64,000 nucleotides of DNA from Burkholderia ambifaria AMMD (GTDB taxonomy: Bacteria; Pseudomonadota; Gammaproteobacteria; Burkholderiales; Burkholderiaceae), in assembly GCF_000203915.1 (NCBI RefSeq), contig NC_008391.1, forward strand, positions 62,001 to 126,000. Direction: 5' to 3'. Every line of letters starts with the position of its first letter. Position 1 is the first letter of the stretch. This document shows positions 18,751-28,936 of this stretch, one piece after another. The notes under the pieces are model-generated. The model had not been told where the DNA came from. It was given only the letters and a program-made list of their open reading frames with translations, and made no database searches. The translations under genes were made by a program, and so were the position numbers.

Positions 18751-18794
18751 CGCACGACGCGTGTGCGATGCAGCATGCGCGCGCATCGACGCGA

Positions 18795-18814
18795 CCCCGC
18801 CCGAACGGGCGGGG
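18795..18814 (+). terminator. Hairpin after the copper receptor
   Basis: CCCCGCCC GAAC GGGCGGGG is a perfect 8-bp stem 45 bp after the receptor stop. There is no T-run, so it may be a 3'-end stabiliser or weak terminator. Confidence 0.45.
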
Positions 18815-18844
18815 CACGTCAAGCGATTAGAGAACCGTATCTAG

Positions 18845-20074
<1,230 letters not shown>

Positions 20075-20077
20075 TCG

Positions 20078-21112
20078 ATGACGGCACGTGAAGGACGCGC
20101 GCCGCGGGTGCGGCGCGTGGCGGTCTACGGTGCGGTCGGGCTGGCGGCGATCGCCGGCGTCGCGATCTGGAGCGGGGCGGCGTCGCATCGCGGCGCCGAC
20201 ACGGCGCGCCTGTCGGCCGATGCGGCGGCGCGCGACGGCGCGAGCGCCGCACCGCCGCCGCCCGCACGGCCGGCGAGCGCGGGCATGCCGTCGCCGCTCG
20301 CCGGTTCCAGCGCGCCGCGGCTGCCGCTCGATGCCGCCGGCCATCTCGCGAAGTCGCGCGCGGTCCGCGATTTCTTCGACTACTGCCTGAGCGCGCGCAG
20401 CGACCTGAGCGCGACCGCGCTCGATGCGCTCGTCGTGCGCGAGATCGCCGCGCAGCTCGACGGCACGATGGCGCAGCCCGAGGCGCTCGACGTCTGGCAT
20501 CGATATCGCGCGTATCTCGACGCGCTCGCGAAGCTGCCGGACGCCGGCGCGGTCGACAAGTCGGATCTCGGTGCACTGCAGCTCGCGCTCGACCAGCGCG
20601 TGTCGATCGCGTACCGGACGCTCGGCGACTGGAGCCAGCCGTTCTTCGGCGCCGAGCAGTGGCGGCAGCGCTACGATCTCGCGCGGCTGAAGATTGCGCA
20701 GGACCGCACGCTGACGGAGGCGCAGAAGGCGGAGCGGCTCGCGGCGCTCGCGCAGCAGATGCCGGGGGACGAACGCGCGGCACGGCAGAAGGCCGACCGG
20801 CAGCAGGCCGCGATCGACCAGATCGCGCAATTGCAGAAGAGCGGGGCGACGCCCGACGCGATGCGCGCGCAACTGACGCAGACGCTCGGGCCTGACGCCG
20901 CCGCGCGCGTCGCGCAGATGCAGCAGGACGACGCGTCGTGGCAGAGCCGCTACGCCGACTATGCGGCGCAGCGCGCGCAGATCGAAGCGGCCGGGCTGTC
21001 GCCGCAGGATCGCGACGCCCAGATCGCCGCGCTAAGACAGCGCATGTTCACGAAGCCCGGCGAAGCGGTGCGAGCGGCATCGCTCGACCGCGGCGCGGCG
21101 GCTGCGCGATGA
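20078..21112 (+). CDS. lipB: Lipase-specific foldase (lipase chaperone)
   Basis: 344 residues starting four bases after the lipase stop. One N-terminal anchor (residues 12-32) is followed by an Ala/Pro-rich linker, then an all-helical folding domain. The foldase motif 'AVRDFFDYCLSARSD' (the RxxFDY(F/C)LSA signature) lies near residue 92. The C-terminal half is a Gln/Arg-rich extended helix (for example 'LAALAQQMPGDERAARQKAD'). It is anchored in the inner membrane and folds the lipase in the periplasm. The name lipB/lif/limA varies by species. Confidence 0.96.
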   Translation: MTAREGRAPRVRRVAVYGAVGLAAIAGVAIWSGAASHRGADTARLSADAAARDGASAAPPPPARPASAGMPSPLAGSSAPRLPLDAAGHLAKSRAVRDFFDYCLSARSDLSATALDALVVREIAAQLDGTMAQPEALDVWHRYRAYLDALAKLPDAGAVDKSDLGALQLALDQRVSIAYRTLGDWSQPFFGAEQWRQRYDLARLKIAQDRTLTEAQKAERLAALAQQMPGDERAARQKADRQQAAIDQIAQLQKSGATPDAMRAQLTQTLGPDAAARVAQMQQDDASWQSRYADYAAQRAQIEAAGLSPQDRDAQIAALRQRMFTKPGEAVRAASLDRGAAAAR

Positions 21113-21151
21113 CGAACGATAACGCGTGATCGCGCACGATGGCGCACGCCA

Positions 21152-22675
21152 TCACGACGCGCGCGTGAAGTGCCGCGGCAGGTGCTGTTCGATGGTTGCC
21201 GCGAGCGTGTCGAACGCGGGGCCGATGCCTTCGTGCGCGACGCATGCATAGCCGAGCAGCAGGCCGCGGCGCGCGGTGTCCAGCCGGCTGTAGTAGCTGG
21301 TCAGCGGGCGCACGATCACGCCCGCGTCGAATGCGCTTTGCGTGACCGCGCGATCGTCGCATGCGTCGGGCAGGCCGAGCACCAGATGCAGGCCGGCTTC
21401 GTCGCCCATCACCGGCAGCGCGTCGCCGAAGCGCGCATGGATCGCATCGATCAGCAATTGCCGGCGCTCGCCGTACAGCGTGCGCATTCGTCTGACGTGC
21501 GAAGTCAGGTGCCCATCCATGATGAACTCGGCGAGCACGGCCTGCTGCATCAGCTGGCCCTCGCGATACAGCTCCGACAGCCCGGTGCGGAACGTGTCGA
21601 CCAGATGCTCGGGCACGACCATGTAGCCCATCCGCAGGCCCGGGAACAGCATCTTGCCGAGGCTGCCGACGTAGATCACGCGGCCGCCGTCGTCGAGCCC
21701 CTGCAGCGACGCGAGCGGGCGGCTACCGTAGCGGAATTCGCTGTCGTAGTCGTCCTCGATGATCCAGCAGCGGTGCCGGCGCGCGTATTCGAGCAGCATC
21801 CGGCGCCGCGCGAGGCTCATCACCATCCCGAGCGGATACTGGTGCGACGGCGTGACGAGCACGAGCCGCGGCGGCTGCTGCATGTCGGCCGCGCTCGGAT
21901 CGATGCCTTCCTGGTCGACCGGCACCGGCGTGAGCGTGAGGCCGGTCGCCTGCAGCACGCTGCGCACGCCCCAGTAGCACGGCTCCTCGACCCACGCGCG
22001 ATCGCCGATGTCGGACAGCAGCCGCACCGCGAGGTCGATCGACTGGTGGATGCCGGTCGTGATGATCACCTGGTCCGGCGAGCATTTGACCGAGCGCGCG
22101 ACGCGCAGGTAGTCGGCGAGCGCGCGTCGCAGCGGCCGGTAGCCGCCGCCCGGCGCATAGGTCAGTAGCTCGGGATTCGCTTCCTTCCACAGTCGCGCCT
22201 GCAGGCGGCTCCACGTGCGGCTCGGGAATTCCGATACGTCCGGCACGCCCGGCATGAACGCGCCCCATTGACGTCGCGATACGCCCGCGTGCTCGATCAG
22301 TTGCCGGCCGCGCATCGACAGGCCGCCGTGCGCGTCCGGCAACGGCGCTTCGTCGGCGGCTGACGGCGGCGGCGCGGCGCCCGGCGCGTGGATGACGGCG
22401 GCGTCCGGCCGCGTGTCGGCCACGTAGGTGCCGCTGCCGGTCGTCGTCAGCACGTAGCCTTCGGCGGTGAGCTGGTCGTACACGTGCAGCACGGTATTGC
22501 GCGCGATCGACAGGTCGGCCGCGAGCGTGCGCGAACTCGGCAGTTTTGTGCCCGGCCCCAATTCGCCGGTCAGGATAGCCTGCTGCATCAGCTGCAGCAA
22601 CTGCCGGTACATCGGTTCGGGCGAGCTGCGGTCGATTCGGCCGGACAGCCAGTCGGCGACGATGACGGTGTCCAA
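21152..22675 (-). CDS. MocR-family (GntR-HTH plus aminotransferase fold) PLP-dependent regulator
   Basis: 507 residues. Residues 1-80 are a GntR winged helix with 'PMYRQLLQLMQQAILTGELG', 'GTKLPSSRTLAADLSIARNT' and 'GSGTYV'. The rest is a fold-type I aminotransferase with 'LTYAPGGGYRPLRRALADYL', 'DDYDSEFRYG' and the PLP lysine in 'SLGKMLFPGLRMGYMV'. It senses PLP or an amine/amino acid. It is divergent from the polyamine-type ABC operon, which is its likely target, with 108 bp shared. Confidence 0.94.
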   Translation of the reverse strand: MDTVIVADWLSGRIDRSSPEPMYRQLLQLMQQAILTGELGPGTKLPSSRTLAADLSIARNTVLHVYDQLTAEGYVLTTTGSGTYVADTRPDAAVIHAPGAAPPPSAADEAPLPDAHGGLSMRGRQLIEHAGVSRRQWGAFMPGVPDVSEFPSRTWSRLQARLWKEANPELLTYAPGGGYRPLRRALADYLRVARSVKCSPDQVIITTGIHQSIDLAVRLLSDIGDRAWVEEPCYWGVRSVLQATGLTLTPVPVDQEGIDPSAADMQQPPRLVLVTPSHQYPLGMVMSLARRRMLLEYARRHRCWIIEDDYDSEFRYGSRPLASLQGLDDGGRVIYVGSLGKMLFPGLRMGYMVVPEHLVDTFRTGLSELYREGQLMQQAVLAEFIMDGHLTSHVRRMRTLYGERRQLLIDAIHARFGDALPVMGDEAGLHLVLGLPDACDDRAVTQSAFDAGVIVRPLTSYYSRLDTARRGLLLGYACVAHEGIGPAFDTLAATIEQHLPRHFTRAS

Positions 22676-22677
22676 AG

Positions 22678-22736
22678 TGGTCCCACGCGGAATATTGAAA
22701 TGGTTCCCTATTGTAGGACCGTGCGCGCCGTATAGT
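22678..22736. promoter_or_regulatory. MocR / ABC-operon divergent control region
   Basis: TGGTCCC (22678-22684) and TGGTTCCC (22701-22708) form a direct repeat 23 bp apart, and TAGGACC (22714-22720) is an inverted partner. Direct repeats of this kind are usual MocR operators. A -10-like TATAGT at 22731-22736 faces the ABC operon. Confidence 0.45.
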
Positions 22737-22783
22737 GAATCTCATCTCATAATCAATTGTCGCGCAGCAAGGGGACAGCCACG

Positions 22784-23878
22784 ATGAAGTCCGATGATGT
22801 GATCGTCAGCTTTCGCGGCGTGCGGAAGACCTACGACGGGGAGACGCTGGTCGTCAAATCGCTCGACCTCGATATCCACCGAGGGGAATTCCTGACGCTG
22901 CTCGGGCCGTCCGGCTCGGGCAAGACCACCTGCCTGATGATGCTGGCGGGCTTCGAGTTTCCGACGGGCGGTGAAATCTGGCTCGACGGCGAACTGCTGA
23001 ATACCGTGCCGCCGCACAAGCGCAACATCGGCATGGTGTTCCAGAACTACGCGCTGTTCCCCCACCTGACCGTCGAGCAGAACGTCGCGTATCCGCTGAC
23101 GGTGCGCAAGCTGTCGGCCGCCGAGCGCGCGGAGCGCGTCGCGCATGCGCTGAAGATGGTGCAGATGGAACGCTTCGCGAAGCGCTATCCGGCGCAGTTG
23201 TCGGGCGGCCAGCAGCAGCGCATCGCGCTCGCGCGTGCCCTCGTGTTCGAGCCGAAGCTGGTGCTGATGGACGAGCCGCTCGGCGCGCTCGACAAGCAGT
23301 TGCGCGAACACATGCAGTACGAACTGAAGGCGCTGCACGAGAAGCTCGGCGTGACCTTCGTCTACGTGACGCACGATCAGGGCGAGGCGCTGACGATGTC
23401 CGATCGCGTCGCCGTGTTCGACAAGGGCATCGTGCAGCAGCTCGATACCGTCGATTGCCTGTACGAATCGCCGTGCAACGAATTCGTCGCGAACTTCATC
23501 GGCGACAGCAACCGGCTGCGCGGCACCATCGCGCGCGTCGACGGCGACTTCTGCGAATTCCGGCTCGACGATGGCACGCAGCTCGTCGGGCGCCGCATCG
23601 GCGATGCGGCCGAAGGCGCGCCGGCCGTCGCCTGCATCCGCCCCGAACGCATGAGCCTTGCGGCCAACGGTCACGCGAATGGCGCCGCCAACCGCGTGAC
23701 CGGCGAGGCGCGCAGTCTCATCTATTTCGGCGATCACGTGCGCATGCGCTGCGCGCTGCCGGGCCAGGAGGAATGCTTCGTGAAAGTGCCGCTCGGCACG
23801 GATGCGCTCCACGCGTTCGCGCCCGGCGCACCGGTCGCGCTCGCCTTCGCGCCCGAGCACCTGCGCGTGTTCGCGTGA
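22784..23878 (+). CDS. Spermidine/putrescine-type ABC transporter ATPase
   Basis: 364 residues. Walker A 'GPSGSGKTT', Q-loop 'FQNYALFPHLTVEQNVAYPL', signature 'LSGGQQQRIALARAL', Walker B 'LVLMDEPLGALDKQ' and the switch His in 'YVTHDQGEALTMSDR' are all intact. The C-terminal TOBE domain (about 290-364) is of the PotA/CysA type. The ATG at 22784 is chosen with AAGGGG upstream. It powers import through the two permeases encoded downstream. Confidence 0.94.
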   Translation: MKSDDVIVSFRGVRKTYDGETLVVKSLDLDIHRGEFLTLLGPSGSGKTTCLMMLAGFEFPTGGEIWLDGELLNTVPPHKRNIGMVFQNYALFPHLTVEQNVAYPLTVRKLSAAERAERVAHALKMVQMERFAKRYPAQLSGGQQQRIALARALVFEPKLVLMDEPLGALDKQLREHMQYELKALHEKLGVTFVYVTHDQGEALTMSDRVAVFDKGIVQQLDTVDCLYESPCNEFVANFIGDSNRLRGTIARVDGDFCEFRLDDGTQLVGRRIGDAAEGAPAVACIRPERMSLAANGHANGAANRVTGEARSLIYFGDHVRMRCALPGQEECFVKVPLGTDALHAFAPGAPVALAFAPEHLRVFA

Positions 23879-23955
23879 CACAGGGTTTCACCGTTTTTCC
23901 GTAGCACGTCGTCAACAACAAAGCCCATTTCCACCACGAGAGGAGAGGAACCATC

Positions 23956-25002
23956 ATGAACGGAGCAAGCTCAACCGCACGTCGCACCGCGCTCGCACTG
24001 GCACTGGCTGTCGTCGGCGCATCGGCCACGGCGGCCGAACTCACGGTCGTCAACTTCGGCGGCGCGAACGGCGACGCGCAGAAAGCCGCATTCAACCAGC
24101 CGTTTGAGAAGGCGACCGGCAACAAGGTCACGGCCGTCGAGTACAACGGCGAGCAGGCTAAAGTGAAGGCGATGGTCGAGGCGAAGCACGTCAACTGGGA
24201 CGTGGTCGAAGTCGAATCGGGCGACCTGAACCGCGGCTGCGACGAAGGGCTGTACGAGAAGCTCGACTGGTCGAAGATCGCGAAGAAGTCCGACCTGATT
24301 CCGGAAGCGCCGCAGGTGTGCGGCGTCGGCTTCTTCGTGTGGTCGACCGCGCTGTCCTATAACGCGGACAAGCTGAAGTCCGCGCCGACCGGCTGGGCCG
24401 ATTTCTGGAACGTGAAGAAATTCCCCGGCAAGCGCGGGATGCGCAAGGGCGCGCGCTACAACCTCGAATTCGCGCTGATGGCTGACGGCGTCGCGACGAA
24501 GGACGTGTACAAGGTGCTCGGCACGAAGGCCGGCCAGGACCGCGCGTTCAAGAAGCTCGACGAGCTGAAGCCGTACATCCAGTGGTGGGAAGCCGGCGCG
24601 CAGCCGCCGCAGTTCCTGGTGGCCGGCGACGTCGTGATGTCGACCGCGTACAACGGCCGCATCGATGCCGCGCAGAAGGAAGGCAAGAACCTGAAGGTCG
24701 TGTGGAACGGCAGCATCTACGACCTCGACTACTGGGCGATTCCGAAGGGCTCGCCGAACAAGGCGCTGGCCGAGAAGTACATCGCGTACACGCTCACGCC
24801 GAAGCCGCAGCAAGCGTATGCGCAGCACATCGCGTACGGGCCGACGAACGTCGCGGCGATCAAGTCGCTCGACGCGAAGACGCTCGCGAACCTGCCGAAC
24901 TCGCCGGCCAACGGCAAGAACGCGGTGCTGGAGGACATCGGCTTCTGGACCGACCACAGCGACGAGCTCGAGCAGCGCTTCAGCGCATGGGCCACGAAGT
25001 AA
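23956..25002 (+). CDS. Periplasmic polyamine-type substrate-binding protein
   Basis: 348 residues. Signal peptide 'ALALALAVVGASATAA' is cleaved before ELTVVNFGGANG. The mature part is a PotD-like type II binding protein with 'WDVVEVESGDLNRGCDEGLY', 'NVKKFPGKRGMRKGARYNLE' and 'WNGSIYDLDYWAIPKGSPNK'. AGAGGAGAGGAA precedes the start. Related proteins bind putrescine, spermidine or related amines; specificity cannot be read here. It is followed by a strong stem-loop before the permease genes. Confidence 0.92.
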   Translation: MNGASSTARRTALALALAVVGASATAAELTVVNFGGANGDAQKAAFNQPFEKATGNKVTAVEYNGEQAKVKAMVEAKHVNWDVVEVESGDLNRGCDEGLYEKLDWSKIAKKSDLIPEAPQVCGVGFFVWSTALSYNADKLKSAPTGWADFWNVKKFPGKRGMRKGARYNLEFALMADGVATKDVYKVLGTKAGQDRAFKKLDELKPYIQWWEAGAQPPQFLVAGDVVMSTAYNGRIDAAQKEGKNLKVVWNGSIYDLDYWAIPKGSPNKALAEKYIAYTLTPKPQQAYAQHIAYGPTNVAAIKSLDAKTLANLPNSPANGKNAVLEDIGFWTDHSDELEQRFSAWATK

Positions 25003-25029
25003 GCGTCTTCAGGCTGTCCTGATGCAACC

Positions 25030-25062
25030 TGCCGCGCGACGCGCCGAACGCGTCGCGCGGCA
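25030..25062 (+). other. Intercistronic stem-loop after the binding-protein gene
   Basis: TGCCGCGCGACGCG (25030-25043) pairs perfectly with 25049-25062 around CCGAA. There is no T-run, so read-through to the permeases is expected. Such stems protect the 3' end of abundant binding-protein messages. Confidence 0.75.
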
Positions 25063-25095
25063 TTCCGCCGGATCGAGCCCGGCCGGAGAGAACCG

Positions 25096-26367
25096 TTGAA
25101 CACGATGACGATCGCTCCTTCCTCGCCGTCGACAGCCGCGCTCAAGCGCGAACTGAAGGCCGCCGAGGCCCGCAAGCGCACGATGGCGCTGCTGCTGGTC
25201 GCGCCGCTCGCGATCTTCCTGCTGCTCATCTTCGTCGTGCCGATCGGCACGCTGCTTACGCGCGCGGTGCAGAACCCCGAGATCGCGACCGCGCTGCCGA
25301 AGACGGTCGCCGCGCTGTCGGGCTGGGACCGCAAGGCGCCGCCCGCCGACGCCGCGTACGTCGCGCTCGCGGCCGACATGACGAAGGTCGCCGACAGCGA
25401 GGCGATGGGCGCGCTCGCGCGGCGCCTGAACACCGAGATTCCCGGCTACCGCTCGCTCGTCGCGAAGACGGCGCGTGCGATGCCGCTGAAGGGCGACAAC
25501 GATGCCGTCGCGGCGCTGACGCCCGCGCAAACGCGCGCGAAACTGCTCGACCTCGATGCGCGCTGGGGCGACGCCGCGTACTGGCAGGCGATCGCGAAGA
25601 ACGGCAGCCAGGTGTCGCCGTTCTACCTGCTCGCCGCACTCGACCACAAGCAGGACGGCTTCGGCCGGATCGTGCAGGCCGATCCCGACCAGTCGATCTA
25701 TCTGTCGATCTTCGGCCGCACGTTCGTGATCGGCGTCGCGGTCACGCTGTTCGCGCTGCTGCTCGGCTATCCGCTCGCCTACTGGATCTCGACGCTGTCG
25801 GATCGGCGCGCGAACCTCGTGATGATCCTGGTGCTGATTCCGTTCTGGACGTCGGTGCTGGTGCGCGTGGCCGCGTGGATCGTGCTGCTGCAAAGCGAGG
25901 GGCTGATCAACACGGCGCTGATCGGCAGCGGGCTGATCTCGCATCCGCTGGCGCTGCTGTTCAATCGCGTCGGCGTGTACATCTCGATGACGCACATCCT
26001 GCTGCCGTTCATGATCCTGCCGCTCTACAGCGTGATGAAGTCGATCCCGCCGACCTACCAGCGCGCGGCCGTGTCGCTCGGCAGCCATCCGTTCGCGGCG
26101 TTCTGGCGCGTGTACGTGCCGCAGACCTATCCGGGCGTCGGCGCGGGCGCGCTGCTCGTGTTCATCCTCGCGATCGGCTACTACATCACGCCCGCGCTGC
26201 TCGGCGGGCCGAACGACCAGATGGTCAGCTACTACGTCGCGTACTTCACGAACGTGACGATCAACTGGGGCATGGCGTGCGCGCTCGGCGGGCTGCTGCT
26301 CGCGGCGACGCTGGTGCTGTATGCGGTGTACGGGCGCTTCACGCGCTCGAACGTGAGCCTCGGCTGA
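25096..26367 (+). CDS. ABC permease PotB-like, with a large periplasmic insertion
   Basis: 423 residues from a TTG at 25096 (GGAGAG seven bases upstream); ATG 25105 is an alternative. TM1 is about residues 29-50. TM2 begins only near 203, so about 145 residues, mainly soluble helix, are inserted in the first periplasmic loop. The remaining helices and the coupling motif region 'RAAVSLGSHPFAAFWRVYVP' (EAA loop) are normal for PotB-type permeases. The insertion is reminiscent of the MalF P2 loop and could contact the binding protein. It pairs with the next permease. Confidence 0.92.
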   Translation: MNTMTIAPSSPSTAALKRELKAAEARKRTMALLLVAPLAIFLLLIFVVPIGTLLTRAVQNPEIATALPKTVAALSGWDRKAPPADAAYVALAADMTKVADSEAMGALARRLNTEIPGYRSLVAKTARAMPLKGDNDAVAALTPAQTRAKLLDLDARWGDAAYWQAIAKNGSQVSPFYLLAALDHKQDGFGRIVQADPDQSIYLSIFGRTFVIGVAVTLFALLLGYPLAYWISTLSDRRANLVMILVLIPFWTSVLVRVAAWIVLLQSEGLINTALIGSGLISHPLALLFNRVGVYISMTHILLPFMILPLYSVMKSIPPTYQRAAVSLGSHPFAAFWRVYVPQTYPGVGAGALLVFILAIGYYITPALLGGPNDQMVSYYVAYFTNVTINWGMACALGGLLLAATLVLYAVYGRFTRSNVSLG

Positions 26368-26395
26368 GCGCCGGGCACAGGGAAACAGGAAGGGG

Positions 26396-27241
26396 ATGTC
26401 GACCATGAAACTCGCCAGGCCGCTGTTCGCGCCGCACATGTCGTTCGTCGAACGCGCGTGGTATGTCGCGCTGCGCGTACTCGTCGTGCTGACGCTGCTG
26501 TACCTGATCCTGCCGGTGCTCGCGATCGTGCCGCTGTCGTTCTCGTCGAGCACGTTCCTCGTCTATCCGATCCCCGGCTTCTCGACGCGCTGGTACGAGA
26601 ACCTGATCGCGTCCGACGAGTGGCGGATGGCCGCGAAGAACAGCTTCATCGTCGCGCCGTCGGCGACCGTCGTCGCGACCGTGCTCGGCACGCTCGCCGC
26701 GATCGGCCTCACGAAGGCGGACTTCCGCGGCAAGGGGCTGCTGATGGCCGTGCTGCTGTCGCCGATGATCGTGCCCGTCGTCGTGGTCGGCGTCGGCATG
26801 TACCTGTTCTTCGCGCCGCTCGGGCTCGCGAATACCTACACGGGGCTGATCGCCGCGCACGCGGCGCTCGGCGTGCCGTTCGTCGTGACGACGGTCGCCG
26901 CGACCCTGCAGGGCTTCAACCAGAACCTGGTGCGCGCGAGCCTGTCGCTCGGCGCGAATCCCGTCACGACGTTCTTCCGCGTGACGCTGCCGGTGATCGC
27001 GCCGGGCGTGATGTCGGGCGCGCTGTTCGCATTCGCGACGTCGTTCGACGAAGTCGTCGTCACGCTGTTCCTCGCCGGCGCGGACCAGACGACGCTGCCG
27101 CGCCAGATGTTCACAGGCATTCGCGAGAACATCAGCCCGACGATCGCCGCGCTCGCGACGATCCTGATCATCTTCTCGACGAGCCTGCTGCTCGTGCTCG
27201 AATGGCTGCGCGGACGCAACGCGCGACGCGCGGTGTCGTAG
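26396..27241 (+). CDS. ABC permease PotC-like
   Basis: 281 residues with six hydrophobic helices. The EAA loop reads 'RASLSLGANPVTTFFRVTLP'. 'FATSFDEVVVTLFLAGADQT' and 'MFTGIRENISPTIAALATIL' are typical of PotC. GGAAGGGG lies directly upstream of ATG 26396; ATG 26405 is also in frame. It is the last gene of the operon and pairs with the long permease. Confidence 0.93.
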   Translation: MSTMKLARPLFAPHMSFVERAWYVALRVLVVLTLLYLILPVLAIVPLSFSSSTFLVYPIPGFSTRWYENLIASDEWRMAAKNSFIVAPSATVVATVLGTLAAIGLTKADFRGKGLLMAVLLSPMIVPVVVVGVGMYLFFAPLGLANTYTGLIAAHAALGVPFVVTTVAATLQGFNQNLVRASLSLGANPVTTFFRVTLPVIAPGVMSGALFAFATSFDEVVVTLFLAGADQTTLPRQMFTGIRENISPTIAALATILIIFSTSLLLVLEWLRGRNARRAVS

Positions 27242-27262
27242 CGCGATCGTTGCGTCCTCAAC

Positions 27263-27287
27263 GATGCCGCGCACCCGACGCGGCATC
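27263..27287 (+). terminator. Hairpin ending the polyamine-type ABC operon
   Basis: GATGCCGCG and CGCGGCATC form a perfect 9-bp stem with a 7-base loop, 22 bp after the last stop. The following CCGAAGCTTTCGTTT gives only a scattered T-run. Confidence 0.55.
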
Positions 27288-27388
27288 CCGAAGCTTTCGT
27301 TTCGCTGACTGACGGCGCGCTTGCCTGCAGGTTCGATGCGGCTCTGTAACAATACGGGTCGCGACGGTACGTGAACCGGTTTCACCGC

Positions 27389-28864
27389 ATGGCATGCGCC
27401 GCCGCGCCGCTCAATTCCGCGACGCCGCGCGTCGCTCGTCAGCCGAGCCTCATCTTGTCCGAATTCGCTTCCTCCGCCGGCGCCCGGGAGCCGGCCGTCA
27501 ACTGGCGCGCGATGTCCGCCGTGCTGCTGGCCGTCGCGCTCGCGACGCTCGACACCGCGATCGCGAACACCGCGCTGCCCGCGATCGCCGCCGACCTGCA
27601 TGCGTCGCCGGCCGCATCGGTGTGGATCATCAACGCCTACCAGCTCGCGATGGTCGCGACGCTGCTGCCGTTCGCGTCGCTCGGCGACATCGTCGGCCAC
27701 AAGCGCGTGTATGTCGCGGGCCTCGCGGTGTTTACGCTCGCGTCGCTCGGCTGCTCGCTCGCGTCGACGCTGCCGCAGCTGACGGCGGCGCGGATCGTGC
27801 AGGGCTTCGGCGCGAGCGCGATCATGAGCGTGAACGTCGCGCTGATCCGCAACCTGTTTCCCGCGCACCGGCTCGGGCGCGGCGTCGGCTTCAACGCGCT
27901 CGTCGTCGGCGTGTCGTTCGCGGTGGGGCCGACGATCGCGTCGTTGATCCTGTCGGTGGCCGCCTGGCCGTGGCTGTTCGCGGTGAACGTGCCGCTCGGC
28001 GTGCTCGCGCTTGCCGTCGCGATTCCGTCGCTGCCGCAGTCGGCGCGCGGCAAGCATGTGTTCGATCCGCTCGCCGCGCTGTTCAATGTGATCACGTTCG
28101 CGTCGCTGATCTTCGCGCTCGGCGAATTCGCGCAGCGCGGGCCGCTGTCCGTCGTGCTCGCGGCGGCCGCGGTCGCGCTCACGTTCGGCTGGCTGCTAAT
28201 CCGCCGCCAGGCCGGACACCCGGCGCCGATGCTGCCGGTCGACCTGTTCCGCCGGCCGGTGTTCACGCTGTCCGCGCTGACGGCCGTATGCGCGTTTGCC
28301 GCGCAGGGGCTTGCGTTCGTATCGCTGCCGTTCTACTTCGAAACCGTCCTGCATCGCAGCGCGGTGGAGACCGGCTTCCTGATGACACCGTGGTCGGCGG
28401 TCGTCGCGCTCGCCGCGCCGATCGCGGGCCGGCTGTCCGACCGTTATCCGCCCGGCTTGCTCGGCGCGATCGGCCTCGCCTTGCTGAGCGCGGGGATGGT
28501 CGCGCTCGCCGCGCTGCCGGCCGCGCCGAACGTCTTCGACATCGGCTGGCGGATGATGCTGTGCGGCGCGGGCTTCGGCTTCTTCCAGTCGCCGAACCTG
28601 AAGGCGCTGATGTCCAGCGCGCCGCCCGAGCGCAGTGGCGGCGCGAGCGGGATCATCGCGACCGCGCGGCTGATCGGGCAGGCGACCGGCGCGGCGCTCG
28701 TCGCGCTGTCGTTCGGCGTCGCCGGACGTCACGGGCCGACGCTCGCGCTGATGCTCGGTGCAGGCTTTGCCGGCGCCGCGAGCGTCGCGAGCGGATTGCG
28801 GCTCTTCGCGCCGTCGCATCGCGTCGGCGCGCCGGTGCCGGTGAAGGAGCGGGCGACGGAGTAG
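27389..28864 (+). CDS. MFS transporter (DHA2-like, 14-TM type)
   Basis: 491 residues from ATG 27389; a GTG six codons upstream (27371) is also in frame. 'LATLDTAIANTALPAIAADL' in TM1 and 'WIINAYQLAMVATLLPFASL' are the DHA2 hallmark, followed by 'GDIVGHKRVYVAGLAVF' (motif A) and 'RIVQGFGASAIMSVNVALIR'. The long N-terminal tail is unusual. No adaptor gene is adjacent, so this is a stand-alone inner-membrane exporter of unknown substrate. Confidence 0.92.
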   Translation: MACAAAPLNSATPRVARQPSLILSEFASSAGAREPAVNWRAMSAVLLAVALATLDTAIANTALPAIAADLHASPAASVWIINAYQLAMVATLLPFASLGDIVGHKRVYVAGLAVFTLASLGCSLASTLPQLTAARIVQGFGASAIMSVNVALIRNLFPAHRLGRGVGFNALVVGVSFAVGPTIASLILSVAAWPWLFAVNVPLGVLALAVAIPSLPQSARGKHVFDPLAALFNVITFASLIFALGEFAQRGPLSVVLAAAAVALTFGWLLIRRQAGHPAPMLPVDLFRRPVFTLSALTAVCAFAAQGLAFVSLPFYFETVLHRSAVETGFLMTPWSAVVALAAPIAGRLSDRYPPGLLGAIGLALLSAGMVALAALPAAPNVFDIGWRMMLCGAGFGFFQSPNLKALMSSAPPERSGGASGIIATARLIGQATGAALVALSFGVAGRHGPTLALMLGAGFAGAASVASGLRLFAPSHRVGAPVPVKERATE

Positions 28865-28888
28865 TACACCGAAGCCTGGAAATGCTTC

Positions 28889-28924
28889 GGCCGGCGCACG
28901 CCGAACTTCCGTCGCGCGCCGGCC
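28889..28924. terminator. Hairpin between convergent MFS and S53 genes
   Basis: GGCCGGCGC (28889-28897) and GCGCCGGCC (28916-28924) form a 9-bp stem with an 18-base loop in the 72-bp convergent gap. There is no T-run on either side. Confidence 0.35.
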
Positions 28925-28936
28925 CTCGCGTCACGC

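Noticed and set aside
16603..18822. Long minus-strand frame opposite the copper receptor
   Set aside because: Arg/His-rich shadow; the plus strand encodes a complete TonB-dependent receptor.
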